In this document: piece after piece, positions 39,570 through 51,922 of the stretch
How positions within the stretch are numbered: position 1 is the stretch's first letter
How the letters are laid out: each line of letters opens with the position of its first letter
NCBI GenBank assembly: GCA_030295235.1
Contig: AP026150.1
Location: forward strand, 496,001-560,000
Length of the DNA: 64,000 nt
Source: Fistulifera solaris
Lineage: Eukaryota > Bacillariophyta > Bacillariophyceae > Naviculales > Stauroneidaceae
Direction: 5' to 3'
Translations under genes and position numbers: made by a program
Notes under the pieces: generated by a model
Database searches by the model: none
Told to the model about the DNA's origin: nothing
What the model saw: the letters and a program-made list of their open reading frames with translations, nothing else

Positions 39570-41680
39570 ATGCAACACAACGAGAAGAGCAAGCTCCTCG
39601 GTGACTCGTCGGGGGATACCTATGTACGTTCTTCTGCATGTCCTCTTCCTTGTCTTTATGTCCCTCGTAGACACCTCACCTCAATTCAACTTATCGCTTT
39701 CTTGACTGTAGTACGCCCCGATCGATAAGAATGTTGACTCACTTCTTCATAAAGCAGGTCGCTCGGCGTCATTCGCAGCTCTCGGGGGCACACAATCGTT
39801 AGGAACGTTTCAATTCAAGGAACCTCCTCAAGTTCACGGTTTACCTAAAAGTTACAGTGTCTCAGCGGATGGGAGTCCATCTTATTTGACTCCCACACAA
39901 ATGGGTCGACAGGAACTCTACCAATTGATGCCCTTCACGGCTATATTTGGCCTGCAATCCAGAGAGCGAGCGATCAGTAAAGCCTTTGCCAGTTACGCGG
40001 CCGAACTCGACGCCGATCAAGAGGGATTATCGGGAGAAGAACGAACCAGTCGTATGAGTCGAGCCAGTATGGTCATTTTGGATGAACTCGAATTTGATGC
40101 GAACGTTGTCACCATTCCGTTGGTCTGTGCGATCATAGTTGCCACCACATCGCAATTCCTCGTTGGTTACAATACCGGAGTCATGAACCCACCCGTCAAT
40201 GTTGTCTTCCCAGGGCATTCGACTTTGTCTTGGAGTATGGCAGTAGCGGCTTTTGCGGTAGGTGGTCCCTTTGGTGCCATCGTTGGTGGACAAATGGCCG
40301 ATCAACGTGGTCGACGCGGGGCGCTATTGATTGGTACTTGGACCTTTCTGCTAGGTGGTTTATTGCAAACATTTGCTTTGGATATGTTTACTATCATTCT
40401 AGCTCGATTTGTGATTGGTTTTGCCAGTGGATTTAGTAGTGTATTGGTTCCGATTTATCTTGGAGAACTGGCCCCACCGACGATGCGTGGACAGTTGGGA
40501 ACAGGTAGGTCTGCATTGAGTTCTTTCTGCTTGTAGTGGGTATATTTGAAGTGCACATCATCACTGAACATAACCTTCCCAACACGCAGTCACCCAATTC
40601 GCCATGGTCATTGGGATTCTTGCTGCAGATTTGATTGCGTTTCCTTTCGCGAAGGAAGGTAAATGGCGCATGCTGTTCGGTTTCACTCCACTTATGGCGC
40701 TGTTGCAGTTGATTCTAGCACCCTTCCTGCTCGAGTCCCCGCGATGGTTACTTGGTCGCGATCCAAAGTCTTTAAAGGCACGCTATATTTTGAAACGTCT
40801 ACGTGGACTTCGATATGATCACGAAGTGGAGACCGAGTTGGGACATTTACTGGTCGGAGGGGCGGCTCAGCAACAGGAACAAACGAGTACGATTGGTGTT
40901 TTGAAAGACATGATGTCACAACCTCGTGTCCGCACATTGCTTTTGAGTAGCTTCGCTCTACAAGCGGCTCAGCAATTCTCCGGTATCAACGCGGTTTTTT
41001 ACTACAGCAACTCGTTTTTCGAAGGCGTCATCGACAATCCACTTGTGGGAACGTCGATCGTAGCTGGTGTCAATGTACTGGCAACATACGTCGCTTTATT
41101 GGTCATGGATCGATTTGGGCGTAAAACATTGATTCTCAGCAGTGCAACTGGTATGCTTCTTAGCTGTATTTGGATTGTTGCCAGTTTGTTGGGATACTTC
41201 AGCAATGTCATGGCGTTGGTGGCTGTCAATGCCTATGTCTCGTTCTTTGAAATCGGACTTGGTCCTATTCCGTGGCTTATTGTGGCGGAAATGTTTGAAG
41301 GAAAGTACGTTGCGACGGCAATGTCGACTTCTTCACAACTCAACTGGGCGTGCAATTTCATTGTTGGGTTTGTTTTTCCATACATGAACAAGTATCTCGG
41401 GCCCTTTTCCTTTGTCCCATTTGCCATTGTTCTCCTAGCAACTTTAATCTTTGCGATTACCATCTTACCCGAGACTGCCGGTTCATCGCCAGAACAAATG
41501 GCGAAAGAAATGACCCGAACATTTTCCGAATCTGTTGTCTATCAAGCCAATCCGGAGTCGGCCTCTCAGATCGATATTGAATGGCGGAAAGCGATGGAGC
41601 AACTTCAGCAAGAAGAGGCGATGGAGCGAAAACATGGTAACTTTGATTACGGCTTTACAGCGATCAAGAACGAAGAATAG
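39570..41680 (+). CDS. Sugar transporter, MFS SP family, two introns
   Basis: Predicted 645-aa hexose-type transporter of the major facilitator superfamily. Exons 39570-39623, 39712-40504 and 40590-41680; introns of 88 and 85 nt have GTACGT/GTAGGT donors and CTGTAG/CGCAG acceptors and give one continuous frame. A 195-residue cytosolic N-terminus precedes 12 helices with family motifs: [12 protein letters not shown] in helix 1, [86 protein letters not shown] and [12 protein letters not shown]. These match glucose/polyol proton symporters. The QQFSGIN sequence replaces QQxxGxN and is compatible with sugar binding. Plasma or endomembrane location. Confidence 0.93.
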
Positions 41681-42352
41681 GTTGTTGCTCATATTATGAC
41701 GACACACTTTAATTGAGTAGATCGTACAAGACTAAATGATAGTCTCACGTCGTCAAACCGTCTTAAATGGCAATTATGCGATTTGACAGATGGAAATTGA
41801 CGTTAATTGATTGCTATAGTATATTTTTGCATCCGCAATAAGTGAAAATCACTTGGTTGGCTAGCATCTAGCATCTGTAGCTGTAAAAACAGTCATTAGG
41901 AAGTCGTACTACATGAAATGTAAGCATGGTCGCCATTTTTACAGACTTGCGTTCCAGCACGATGATAATCTTTTGACGTAATTTCTTTGGACCACATCAT
42001 CAACCACAATAGAAATGGTTTGCCGATTCAACGGCTTGTTTGTCGAAAGTCAAAACGTAGCATGACCATTCATGACCGAAATTCAGTCACGAATAAAGTA
42101 TCTCTTACACTTTAAATTATAGTCATGCCACTTGCTTTCCCACTTAAGGTTACAGAGTAAGGAAGTTCCACCACAAAAAGAGCCGTATTTCATTTCTTGC
42201 GTTGAAACTTGAAACCGATCCTACTCTGAGAACGACAACAGCCTCTCATCATCCAGCCTATTATTACTAACACTTGAGAAAAAGGTAATTTACATATCTT
42301 GAAGACTTTGTGTAATAGAAGCAGTCATTCAGCGGCTCGAGTTTTTGTTAAA
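41681..42352. other. Intergenic interval
   Basis: Contains the half-dyad GACCGAAATTCAGTCACG at 42074, about 280 bp before the MFAP1 start. Nothing else seen. Confidence 0.5.
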
Positions 42353-43810
42353 ATGAGCGGCAAAAAGCAAGACAATGGCTTCGGTCGCGATGACATGGCG
42401 GCCTTGTTGGGTGGCGGTTTACCGGAACGATTGATGCGCCCGCAAGTTCCTGTCATGAAAACCAACAAGGCAAGGAAAGATGTTGCGGACATGTCGACAC
42501 AAGAGACCGCGGCGTGGCTTTTGCAACAGCAGCAACAAAAGAAAGGAAAAGAAACGATGATTCAACGCCATCGTACTACGAAAGTACGAAAATATCACGA
42601 ATTACTTCTGGAAGAACAGCAGAATAGGTCTATGACAGCAGCACATCCATCCAAAGAAGATGATCACTCCGATAGTGGCGTGGATAGAAACAAGGAAACA
42701 GAAAAGGATGCATCAGTTGTACCGGTGATCACACGTCGCCGTCGACGTCCCAGCACCAGTAGTAGTAGTACTAGCAGTAGTAGTAGTAGTGGTGAGTCTT
42801 CCGCTCCTCCTCGTCGACCAAGACAAGATTCTTCCGACACTGACTCGGAAGAGGAGGTACGTCGTCAACGTGTCTTGCAACAAAGAAGGCAACACCAGCG
42901 GTCACCCGTCGACGACGCATCCAGCACGGAGGCAACACAATTTACACCATCACAGAGTCTTCCCGAGGCACCGAAAGTGATGCAATCCAAGCCGACGCGG
43001 TTCCCAGTGAAAAGCTCGAGTAGTAGTTCGAGTAGTAGCAGTACTTCCAGCGGAAGTTCATCGGACGACAGTTCCTCTGAGGAAGAAGCAGAAGAAGAAG
43101 TCCGCGCCAAGCCGATCTTCGTACCTCGTCACAAACGAGGAGTGATCCAATCGGCAGAGGAATTGGCAGAAGAAGAGAAAGCGAATGAAAATAAGCGCAA
43201 GCGGTTAGAGGAAAAGCGGATGAAAGAATCGCGAGCCATGGTGCAGAAAGTATTGCTCGATGCTTCGAAGCAAGTTGGTTCGAACGATGATGCCTTTGAA
43301 GGTATCACGGGGGCTCGTAACTCGGTACCGGATGATGATGACCTGGATGAAGACGAAGAATATGATAAATGGGAAGTTAGAGAGCTGGAAAGACTTGTCT
43401 ATGAATTGGATATGGAAAATGCACGCATGGAAGAAGCGCGAGAGCGTGAGCGGCGTCGTAATATGACAGATGAAGAAATCATGAGAGAAAGGATGGAGTC
43501 CGGCAGTCCACGAGACAAAGAAGAATCAAAGAGAACAGGGCAGCGCTACTTTCACCGTGGTGCATTCTACATGGACGAATCTGAATGGGATGAATCCGAC
43601 GTGCGCCACAAGGCCGAAGAATATGCGGCTGCAGCTACAGGAGCGGATAAAATCGACAAGATGGCTTTGCCCAAAATTATGCAAGTAAAAAATTTCGGCC
43701 GAGCTAATCAAAACTTGAAGTATCAGGGGCTAGCAGCTGAAGATACGACAGACAAGCAAATGAAAGTGCTTCCGATTCTTGGTCCAAAGCGCAAGAAAAA
43801 TCAAGTGTAG
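42353..43810 (+). CDS. MFAP1: MFAP1-like spliceosomal protein
   Basis: Predicted 485-aa nuclear protein of the MFAP1 family, a spliceosome B-complex component that works with PRP38 in pre-mRNA splicing. The first 260 residues are charged and Ser-rich with runs such as a serine tract near 146-160 and another near 222-240. The family domain starts near 262 with KPIFVPRHKRGVIQSAEELA and continues through WEVRELERLVYELDME, RNMTDEEIMRE, the hallmark RYFHRGAFYMDESEWDESDVRHK and LPKIMQVKNFGRANQNLKY. Start is ATG 42353, as the frame upstream has no ATG. Intact, intronless. Confidence 0.93.
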   Translation: MSGKKQDNGFGRDDMAALLGGGLPERLMRPQVPVMKTNKARKDVADMSTQETAAWLLQQQQQKKGKETMIQRHRTTKVRKYHELLLEEQQNRSMTAAHPSKEDDHSDSGVDRNKETEKDASVVPVITRRRRRPSTSSSSTSSSSSSGESSAPPRRPRQDSSDTDSEEEVRRQRVLQQRRQHQRSPVDDASSTEATQFTPSQSLPEAPKVMQSKPTRFPVKSSSSSSSSSSTSSGSSSDDSSSEEEAEEEVRAKPIFVPRHKRGVIQSAEELAEEEKANENKRKRLEEKRMKESRAMVQKVLLDASKQVGSNDDAFEGITGARNSVPDDDDLDEDEEYDKWEVRELERLVYELDMENARMEEARERERRRNMTDEEIMRERMESGSPRDKEESKRTGQRYFHRGAFYMDESEWDESDVRHKAEEYAAAATGADKIDKMALPKIMQVKNFGRANQNLKYQGLAAEDTTDKQMKVLPILGPKRKKNQV

Positions 43811-43955
43811 GAGGGCAAGTGATTTCGATTAGATACTGGACGCTCAGTTCCTTTTCCCTATCCCATTTCTATCATGTATGACGACACGACTACTCATTAC
43901 AAACACATGGCTTTAGAGTTGTCAGCGCTATGACTATTCTTCTACTGGTGCGTTC

Positions 43956-46900
43956 TCATTGAGCCCGATCGAAGACACCAACACTACCAGCGCGGGTGAT
44001 TCGCCCATCATAGTCTGATAACGGCGCTCCTGCAGCAACGCGCATACCGCTACTATCGAGCGAGACCGATGATCCGTACTCGCGTAGAGGTTGGCCACCT
44101 ATTTGGCTCCCAATCTGCCCCCAAGAACCAATAGCTTCGTCGAACTCAAACACTCGAATACTGCCACTACCTTCACCGAAGTCATCATTCAACGGGGCAC
44201 CAACTGCAACAACATTACCATCGTCTGACAACGCGATGCTTGCCCCGAACCCTTCTCCTTCGGTCTGTCCACGAATGTGGTCTCCTATTTGAGCCCAACT
44301 CCCACTTTCTTCTTTGAACAATGTGACATATCCAGGCGACTCATAAAAGGTGCCACGGGCACCTATTGCGAGCACTTTACCATCGCGCGAGAAGTCTAAA
44401 GATTCGCCATAGCGATTGAGTGTGCCCTCGCCCTCCAAAGTCTCACCGACCTGCTTCCAAGCCGTTCCTGTCCAGTCCACAACACGAACTTTCCCCGTGA
44501 AATCGCCAAAGACTGGAGATCCAATTGCGACTCTGATTCCATCGTTGTTGGCAATCGAGACAGACCAACCGGAGAACTCATCTTGGTCTCCTCCCATGAT
44601 AGGCTCACCAAGTCGGGCCCACACAGTTCCGATCCTTTGGAAGACGTAAACGGCCCCAGTTTGTTGTAGATTTTTAGAATGCGAACGTGGAGCACCAATG
44701 GCCAAAATGCTGCCGTCTTCGGATAGATCCACCGAATATCCGAACCAGGCGGAGTCTGTTTGATTGCTAGCCAGCTGAACATCGAAATCGATTGTGTTGG
44801 TCGCCTCGTTCTCCTTTTGAAGCATGACGACGCCATTCATGTAATCGGGGTAGCCGACGGCAATATAAACTGGTTCTGTCGACATGGCAAGCGATGCAAA
44901 CGTAGACGTTTGCCCCCAGGTCCCTTGATGTTCTCAGAAGTCACGCCCCACTCCGTTCCGTTGAGTCCTGCTTGTTCTGTGAAGAAATAGAGTGCCCCGA
45001 CGTTATTGATCAATCCATCGTCTCGGCCTGGAGCAACTACTGCCATTTTCTTGCCATCGCGAGTCATGTCTATTGCTTTTCCAAACTGAGTACCTGCCTC
45101 TTCGCCAGGAATAACCACAGTTGAACCGGCAGCCACCCATCCGTCGACGGTCGGAATAGGCTTCTCGCCAGTGACACTGGAAAGACGCTCGAGGACGCTG
45201 ATGGTAACGAGTGCAACCGCACAGATGGCGAGCATGCAGATGACGTATTGCATTGTTCGTAAGCGACGCAAAGTCTTCTTGTCAAGCTCGTCATCGTTTG
45301 CGATGACAGCGCCTTCGACTGTCATAGCCGCTTCGGCAAGCGTTGCTTCAAAAGGATTGACTTCTCCTATGTCGTCGTTGGGTGCCTGCTCTTCATGATC
45401 TTCTTGCGTGAAATGGTCATGTTCCATGTTGTAATCTGTCGTGACGCTTTGGATGTCGGCCGATGCATATCCATCGTCGTTTTCGTGATCCATTCCTGTG
45501 ATAGCGAAAGCACCAGGGAAAATGACTGGAAGTCCGACTTGGGCCTCAATTTCTTCGTTGGAGTGAGACGAGTGCACAGAAGCATCTTCGTGGCGCTGTA
45601 GATCGTACGCCGAGTCGGAAGGAATAGCCGTAGGCTCGGAGATGATTGCAGAGTAACTGGTGAATGCCTCAGCTGGTGAACCGTCGAACGAAGAAGCTTG
45701 CTCGGAAGCACATACGGACATTTGCTGGTCGAGTCCATCTCTCAAATAGGAGCGGAATTGCTTGTCTTGATAGAGGTTGCCTTCATGGCCTGAAGCACTT
45801 CGTGTGGAGCCTTCCTCTAGTCCAGTTCGACTCATTGCCGACCGACTAGTTACGGAACGTTCCAGCAGATTAGGTGGGATGGGAGAACGCCGACCGCCAT
45901 CCGGCGACCATTCAGAACCAGACGTCTCGCTGGCATCTGGATCTTGAGAAGTCCCTCTCGCCCACTCAAACAGTTGCCCCGCCACTGCTCTTTTTTCTCG
46001 CACCATACGGTCGTGATCCTCCGCCGCGCTTTGCTGTCTGGCGTCTCTTGTTGCAGGGACCGCGGTCGATGGCAGAAACGACTCTCGAACTCTCTGTTTG
46101 AGCATACTATCTTCTTCATTGGATCCCACCGAAGTCGCTTTGGAGGAATCCATACTTCGCTGCGAACACAATTGACTGTTCTGACTGGGCATCCACGCGA
46201 CACCAGGTCGACTGGCGACACCCGCAGCACGAATGGCTCTTCCCGGACGCTTTCCGTCGACCGTGTCCACCAAACTCGCATCTTCACGAGCCATTGAGCC
46301 GATCGCCGATGTCTCGAGTGGCAAAGCCTTTTGTGCAGATTTCCTGCGGTTGTCGTGTAAAACTGTGGATTGAGTACTCTGCACACTCGTCGACCACTGC
46401 GTGTTGGCACTGGAGTTTCGCGCCACGCCCGGTCGACTGGCGAGAGCCGCTCCCCGCCGCGCCTTTTCTTGACTCTTGGCTCGCATCTTATCCGAGTCGT
46501 CGGTAGTGCTAACGGTAGACAGGCGTTGTTGTCGCAGTCCTCGTGACATTTCGTTCTTGATGCGTGTTTTCTCGAGCATCATGATTTCGTGGGCCGATAG
46601 TTTGTCGTCCTCTTGATGATGATTCGTCGCGTTCTTGCTGGGTGCTGATGATTCTCCCAATGAAGTCTTGAGCGTAACGTGTTCCGGTAAAGAAAAGTTT
46701 GAATCGGTCGGGTTATGCTGCCTCATCTGTTGCAAACGATCGTGCAAGACGGCTTGATGATGACTTAACGAAGCTTCCGTAGAAGCCTGCATCACATTCA
46801 TTGTTGCTTCCTTGCATTCGATGATCTCTTTGTCGTTGTTAATAGGAGGTGATTTCCAGTTCCGAGCCATGGGTTCTCTTGGAATAGAAGGATTCCCGCG

Positions 46901-47047
46901 ACTCTGTTGCACTAGCCGCTTTTCCTTCATCATGAGTTCATGATCGGTCATGCGGGTCCTTGCGGCTTGTGAATGATTTGCTGTGGACGGGAAGCTTTCC
47001 ACCTTTTCATCCTTGGTTGTTTCTTCGTTTTTTTGTTCGTCGCTCAT
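43956..47047 (-). CDS. Type II membrane protein with FG-GAP/beta-propeller ectodomain (one frame break)
   Basis: Predicted 1030-aa protein. About 595 cytosolic residues are disordered and contain repeats: DHELMMKEKRLV, AHEIMMLEKTRI and DHDRMVREKRAV, each followed by RG, and two ASRPGVA blocks. A membrane helix lies near 599-618 (YVICMLAICAVALVTISVL). The ectodomain is built of FG-GAP-like blades (FGKAIDMTRDGKKMAVVAPG, FGASIALSDDGNVVAVGAP, YGSSVSLDSSGMRVAAGAP), as in integrin alpha-like propellers. The last 310 residues are in another frame, joined by one G at GGGGG (plus CCCCC 44913-44917) giving GQTSTFASLAMSTEP. An alternative ATG at 47098 would add 17 residues. Cell-surface recognition is inferred. 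Confidence 0.8.
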
Positions 47048-47344
47048 GTTATCTGTGGGAGTGTGTGAGGAGCGACACACTGTTAGTAAAGAAAACATGA
47101 AAAATGAAATTTTCTTTTTCCTCCCAGTCCAGGATCTCCTATCCTCTCGCTACGCACCTTTTTATTTTTTCTTCCGTCTCGTGATTTTAGCAAGTGAAGG
47201 CAAAAGCAATGTCTAACCACTGTCAAGACACGAAAGATATGAGAGAGGAATGACGACGTTGTTGTTCTTGTTGTGGAAGCATTCAATTACTTCGTTGTTG
47301 CAACGTTGTTTCGCGAGAACGAAAACGGTGTCGTGCTCCTACAT

Positions 47345-47353
47345 TACTCCGTA
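47345..47353 (+). promoter_or_regulatory. TACTCCGTA element
   Basis: Exact copy in CATTACTCCGTATT, about 300 bp upstream of the FG-GAP gene and 430 bp upstream of the MATE gene. Confidence 0.4.
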
Positions 47354-47420
47354 TTTGATAGCTGATGATTCGGGAACAGACGTACCGAGGACATACCAAT
47401 CCTACGAATTCCTCTGTAGT

Positions 47421-47565
47421 TGCGGTTCAGGTTAAAAATTATTTAAGGTACAGTCGTCTGATTACTTTTGAGCAGTTACGGTTCAGGTTAAAAATTTAGG
47501 GTATAGTCGTCTGGCTTTTTTTGGAGCGAATACGGTTCAGGTTACGAATTCAAGGTATAGAGGGA
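47421..47565 (+). repeat. Tandem repeat, three diverging copies of about 55 bp
   Basis: Copies start at 47421, 47477 and 47531 with T(G/A)CGGTTCAGGTTA, an A/T tract and AAGGTA(C/T)AG-type ends followed by TCGTCTG in the first two. Noncoding, 215 bp before the MATE start. Confidence 0.8.
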
Positions 47566-47778
47566 ATCTTTCGTTCGAAATGTGCCCCGTTTGCGCTATA
47601 AGATGCGCGACCAAAGTGCCGATCTGTCAGTGTCCGAGCGGTGATGGCAAAATGCGACAGATCCGAAAACGCCGACGCCCCACACAACAATTTTCTGGAG
47701 ATGCGATGTTCCGAGAAACAAACCACAAACAGGCATTTCTTTACAACTTGACGCATTGATTGTTTTTTGTCGAATACC

Positions 47779-49261
47779 ATGACCAACATGAACAAGACTT
47801 ACACAAAAGAGAATGACAGCGACAGCGACGACTTTCAATTGTGGCAAGAAGCTGGAAAACTCATTCACATTTCCCTGCCTTCGGTCATGACACAATTCAA
47901 TCTCTACTTTATTTTTCCGCAATCGGCTTCTACCGTCGGACGATTGCTCGGAACCGCCGAATTGGCGGCTTTTTCGTTGGGAAGTTTAATCGGAAGTTTG
48001 ACCTGTTTGTCGGTCTTGGTGGGAGCCTTGTCGGGCCTCGATACACTGTTGCCGCGCGCGTACGGTCAACAGGAATATCGTGAATTGGGGCGCTTGTCGT
48101 TACGAGCGATTGTGGTGTGCTGTGCTTTACTTGCACCGGCCCTCATCGGCTTGTCCCAAACCGATTTCATGGAGTTTCTCTTTGTGCAAATTGGAAAACA
48201 AGATACGACTGTCGCCACACTGGCGGCACATACTTGGATTCCAATTTTCTTATGGGGTGTGCCGGCCAATCTGCTCTTTCGTGTGTGGCAACGTTTTTAG
48301 TAGCACAACATCAACCGTGGCCTCCGGCTTGTGCGAGTCTCGTGCCGACGTCACTGCTGCATCCCTTCTTTTGAAAGTACTCATTCCACTCTATGGCTTA
48401 AGCGGATCAGCGTACGCCATTGTCTTGACGCAGTGGAGTACGTTACTGCTTCTTTTACTTGTCATGGTTCGGAATCCGACTCATCAACCCGAATCACTGC
48501 CGGCGCTATTTTCGCTAGCATATTGGCAAGAATCACTCGCACTCGAACCCTTGGGACAGTTCTTGCATCTGAGTGTCGGAGGTGTGGTTAGTTTGTCGGA
48601 ATGGTGGTTTTGGGAAATCATGTGTTTTGCCGCGGGTTCCTTTGGTGTCGTGGCTTTGTGTGCGCATACAATCGCGTACAATCTCATTCCATTGTCGTTC
48701 ATGATTGTACTAGGGACGCAGATTGGCCTGTCGGTGCGTATGGGGACCTTGTTAGCGATGAAACAGTTCGATCATGCCAAGAAATTAGCAACTTGGACGA
48801 TGGGAGTGATTGCAGGCACGGGAGTCATGGCTGGTTGGGTACTGCATAGTCTGCGCCGAAACATTGTGTTGGTGTTTTCGAAAGATCCGGACGTCATGGC
48901 AGTCACATTGGCCATTTGGCCCAAAGTGTGCTACTATATCTTTGTCTTGTTTATATTTGGAATCAATTCCGCAATTTTGCGGACACTGGGAATGCAGTGG
49001 CAGATGGCGGTGGTTGTTTTTACCTCATTGTGGTGCTTTGCGCTACCTCTCGTGTTATACTTGGCCGTTTACCGAGGAGGCGGTCTCGACGAACAGTGGA
49101 CTATATTACCCATTGTCTACACGCTCATGCAAGTCTGGTTGGTGTTCACGTACGGCACAAAGGATTGGAAACAACAAAGTGCGCAGATTCAGCGCGTACG
49201 GACAGATGGAGAATCGGGAATCAACGAACAATCAAAACTTCTAGCAGGAATCGATTGCTAG
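47779..49261 (+). CDS. MATE family exporter (two frame breaks)
   Basis: Predicted 494-aa multidrug and toxin extrusion (MATE) antiporter of the eukaryotic type, which exports organic cations or metabolites in exchange for protons or sodium. Twelve hydrophobic segments. Motifs: an N-terminal WQEAGKLIHISLPSVMTQF, ALSGLDTLLPRAYGQQ (helix 2), then FLVAQHQPWPPA, VSLSEWWFWEI (helix 7) and GTQIGLSVRMG. The frame breaks twice, at TTTTT 48294-48298 and TTTT 48369-48372, each missing one T; the middle piece RFLVAQHQPWPP and then HPFFLKVLIPLYGLSG complete the family pattern. The ATG at 47779 precedes an acidic cytosolic leader. Substrate unknown. Confidence 0.88.
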
Positions 49262-49430
49262 ATAATCAATTACTCGGAGTATACTGTAGCAATGCGCTCA
49301 ATCATGTTCAAAGAAAATCGTCTCACGCTCCAGGAAAATGACAAATCCAGAGACATTTTCAAGTCCTGTTCAGATAGACTATCGCATATACTGCATGGAA
49401 AGATTCGATGGAGAGTATATTTCTACCGAG

Positions 49431-51922
49431 TTAAGGAGTAAAATCGATTCCCAATAATACAGGACTATGGTCCGAGTTGCGAACAGCATTGGATCCGTCA
49501 AAGTAAGTTGCAAGGCGCCCAAAGTCCAAATTGTAATCCAGTGCATCGGGCTCGTCTTCATTGATGTGCCATTTCTTGGCATCTACGACCAAAGGGGCTA
49601 GGACGGCATTGACAAACACATAATCAAGAGTACCAATCATGCCGTCGAACACGTAACTGTACTGAACTTCCGGGTTAACGAAGATTTCACGGAACTTTGC
49701 GTTGGGATTAAACGTCGTGTCAGTCAGATATCGAACGGGATCTTCCTTGGCATACGAATTCAAGTCGCCGACAATGGCAATGTTTTTACAGGCCGCTCCA
49801 GTAGGATCCGTATCTAGCCACTGATCCAAAGCCTTGGCAGCCAACAATCGTCGGTTGTTAAAACTAGCAGCACCGTCGTTTTGATCTGCGTCAGCACCGG
49901 TTCCGGTTCCACCTTTTGACTTGAAGTGATTGTTTGCAATAGTAATACAATTTGCACTGCCAATAATCGTAAACGTAGCCGCCAACGATGCGCGATTTGT
50001 ATTAGGACCGTCAAAGAGTGTGCCGCTGGAGTCTTGATTCAAAAGGGTGCTGTTCAACGACTCGACAACGGCGTCATTCAGAATTGCCACACCGTCTACC
50101 ATGATGTTCGTTTTGTGAATGAATCCATTGGAGATGGCATCGCTGCTATCGACGTATTGTTGACCAGGATCGACCCAGTCATACGTTCGCGATGCTGTTA
50201 CACCGTTCAACGCGTCGGTCAAGAATTTTATGGCGTTGCCAGGAGATCCTGGCAGAAAATCATTCTCGATTTCAATCAAAGCGAAAATGTCGGCATCCAT
50301 CTCTAGAAGACAGGTGAGAAGCTTTTCCAGTTGTCGATCAAATTCAGTTTGACTATCGGCCCCCCGAGGGTCATTTCCATTCGATGTCTTGGCAGTTCCA
50401 ATGTCCAATGTCGTGAAGAAGTTCAGAACATTCAGCGTGACAATCTTGAGATCTCCGTTTAAAATCGGAGCAGCAGGGCGAGGATTCTCCGATACAAAGA
50501 TACACTTCCATCCGCTATACTGATGAGACGGTACAACGAAAATGAATAGTAAAGCACTCCAGTCAACGACGTAACACTGTCTCCCCATGCGAATGGGTGT
50601 GACGGGCCAGTTCTGGAATCCATCCAAGAGACGAATGTCATTGTTCTGCGTAGCCAAACCATCATCGTACGTTATGGTGCTGCGGGCGACAAGATCAAGA
50701 TAATCGGCGTATCCTTGGGTATTGGGGACACTCTGCTGCGTATACTGATAGAAGCGTTCAGTTGCTAGTTTTATCTCATTGAAACGATCAAGTTGGAACA
50801 TCTCCGTGATCACTAGCTTGTTACTGACTGTAACAAGCATACCTTCGAATGGTTCTAGGTCGGAGTTGCCCCCATTCGAGGCTGCAAGAGGCAGTGTGAT
50901 GGTAGCCGCGGTAGGAAGAGGATTTCCACTCGAGACCACCGTAATACGGGAGACATCACCAATCTGCGTACTACCAAAAGCTTCACCGGCTGTCCCAACC
51001 ACGATCACTTCATCACCCACGCTGACATCTGTCAACAAAGTTGGATCGTACACAAAGACACCTTCAGAAGTGAGAGGATTATTATCTGCGTCAACGTCTT
51101 CTTCTTGTACGAAAAATCCTGCCAAATTTCGCTTGGTATCACTATCACCATCTTGAAAATCACCTACAACGATGCCTTGAATCGTCACGACAACGCCATT
51201 GAGGGGTGTTGATGCCCCACTTCCTTGTACGGCTGATATCAGGGTAATGTCAGGATCCGTTCCTACATTTGTCTCACAACCCTTAAAATCATAGATCGAA
51301 TCACACAAGGTGTTGGTAGCGCAACCATCGAGGGCGTTCTTGCCACTCACCGTCCATTCCGCCTGGTTAAAAGTTACGGTCGGTGTCGAAGCAGTGCTCA
51401 CATTCTTGCGTTTGATCCAGCCATCGAGATATTCCCAGGCTTGGCCCGTACCATCGACGCCGACCTTACCGATTGTATCAATCGCAACTCCATTTTGCGA
51501 AGCAGAAAAGCATCGTCACCGTTTCCGAGAGAAGCGGATGTAAGATACTGTGGCGTGCAATTGAAATAGCTTAAAAATCCTGCTTCTCCGTTATTCGCGG
51601 TAGCCGCCAAGTAGATGTAGGTCCCTTGAGCCACCGAGTCGGAGGGAAACGTGTAAACGGCAGTCCCCATCGAAGCACCGTTATAGCCAATGGCCATGGT
51701 ATAAATGCTGAGGTCGGCAATGTTGGTGGTCGCAAAAAACTCGACGAATTTCGGATTCCCTCCAAATAGAGGGCCATCCAAAGCGCCGGACAAGATGAGT
51801 TCGGCCTGAAAACAATAGAACACAGCTTAGAATTGAGAACCCGTGGCTACAAATTCCATTATCGATCGACTTACCTTAGTAATCACGGCCAAGTATAACG
51901 AAAAGACAATGAAAAACTTCAT
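49431..51922 (-). CDS. Secreted ExeM-like nuclease with lamin-tail domain, one intron, three frame breaks
   Basis: Predicted 807-aa extracellular endonuclease/exonuclease/phosphatase, similar in layout to bacterial ExeM/NucH. Exon 1 (51875-51922) encodes the signal peptide MKFFIVFSLYLAVITK; a 69-nt intron (51806-51874) follows. A lamin-tail domain (residues 17-150) leads to an OB-like region (SAVQGSGASTPLNGVVVTIQG, FFVQEE) and the EEP nuclease core with IVTLNVLNFFTTLD, FALIEIENDF, ANNHFKSKG, GDLNSYAKEDP and SDHSPVLL, so catalytic residues are present. Breaks: one T lost near 51506-51509; one G gained at 50583-50586; one T lost near 50506-50508. The last two cancel and leave a short misread segment (RMGDSVTSLTGVLYYSF is correct). 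Likely scavenges DNA phosphate; inference. Confidence 0.87.

Larger units (their letters stand above)
47048..47778. other. Divergent promoter region
   Basis: Between the FG-GAP and MATE genes. Contains a TACTCCGTA element (47345) and a three-copy tandem repeat (47421-47565). Confidence 0.55.
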
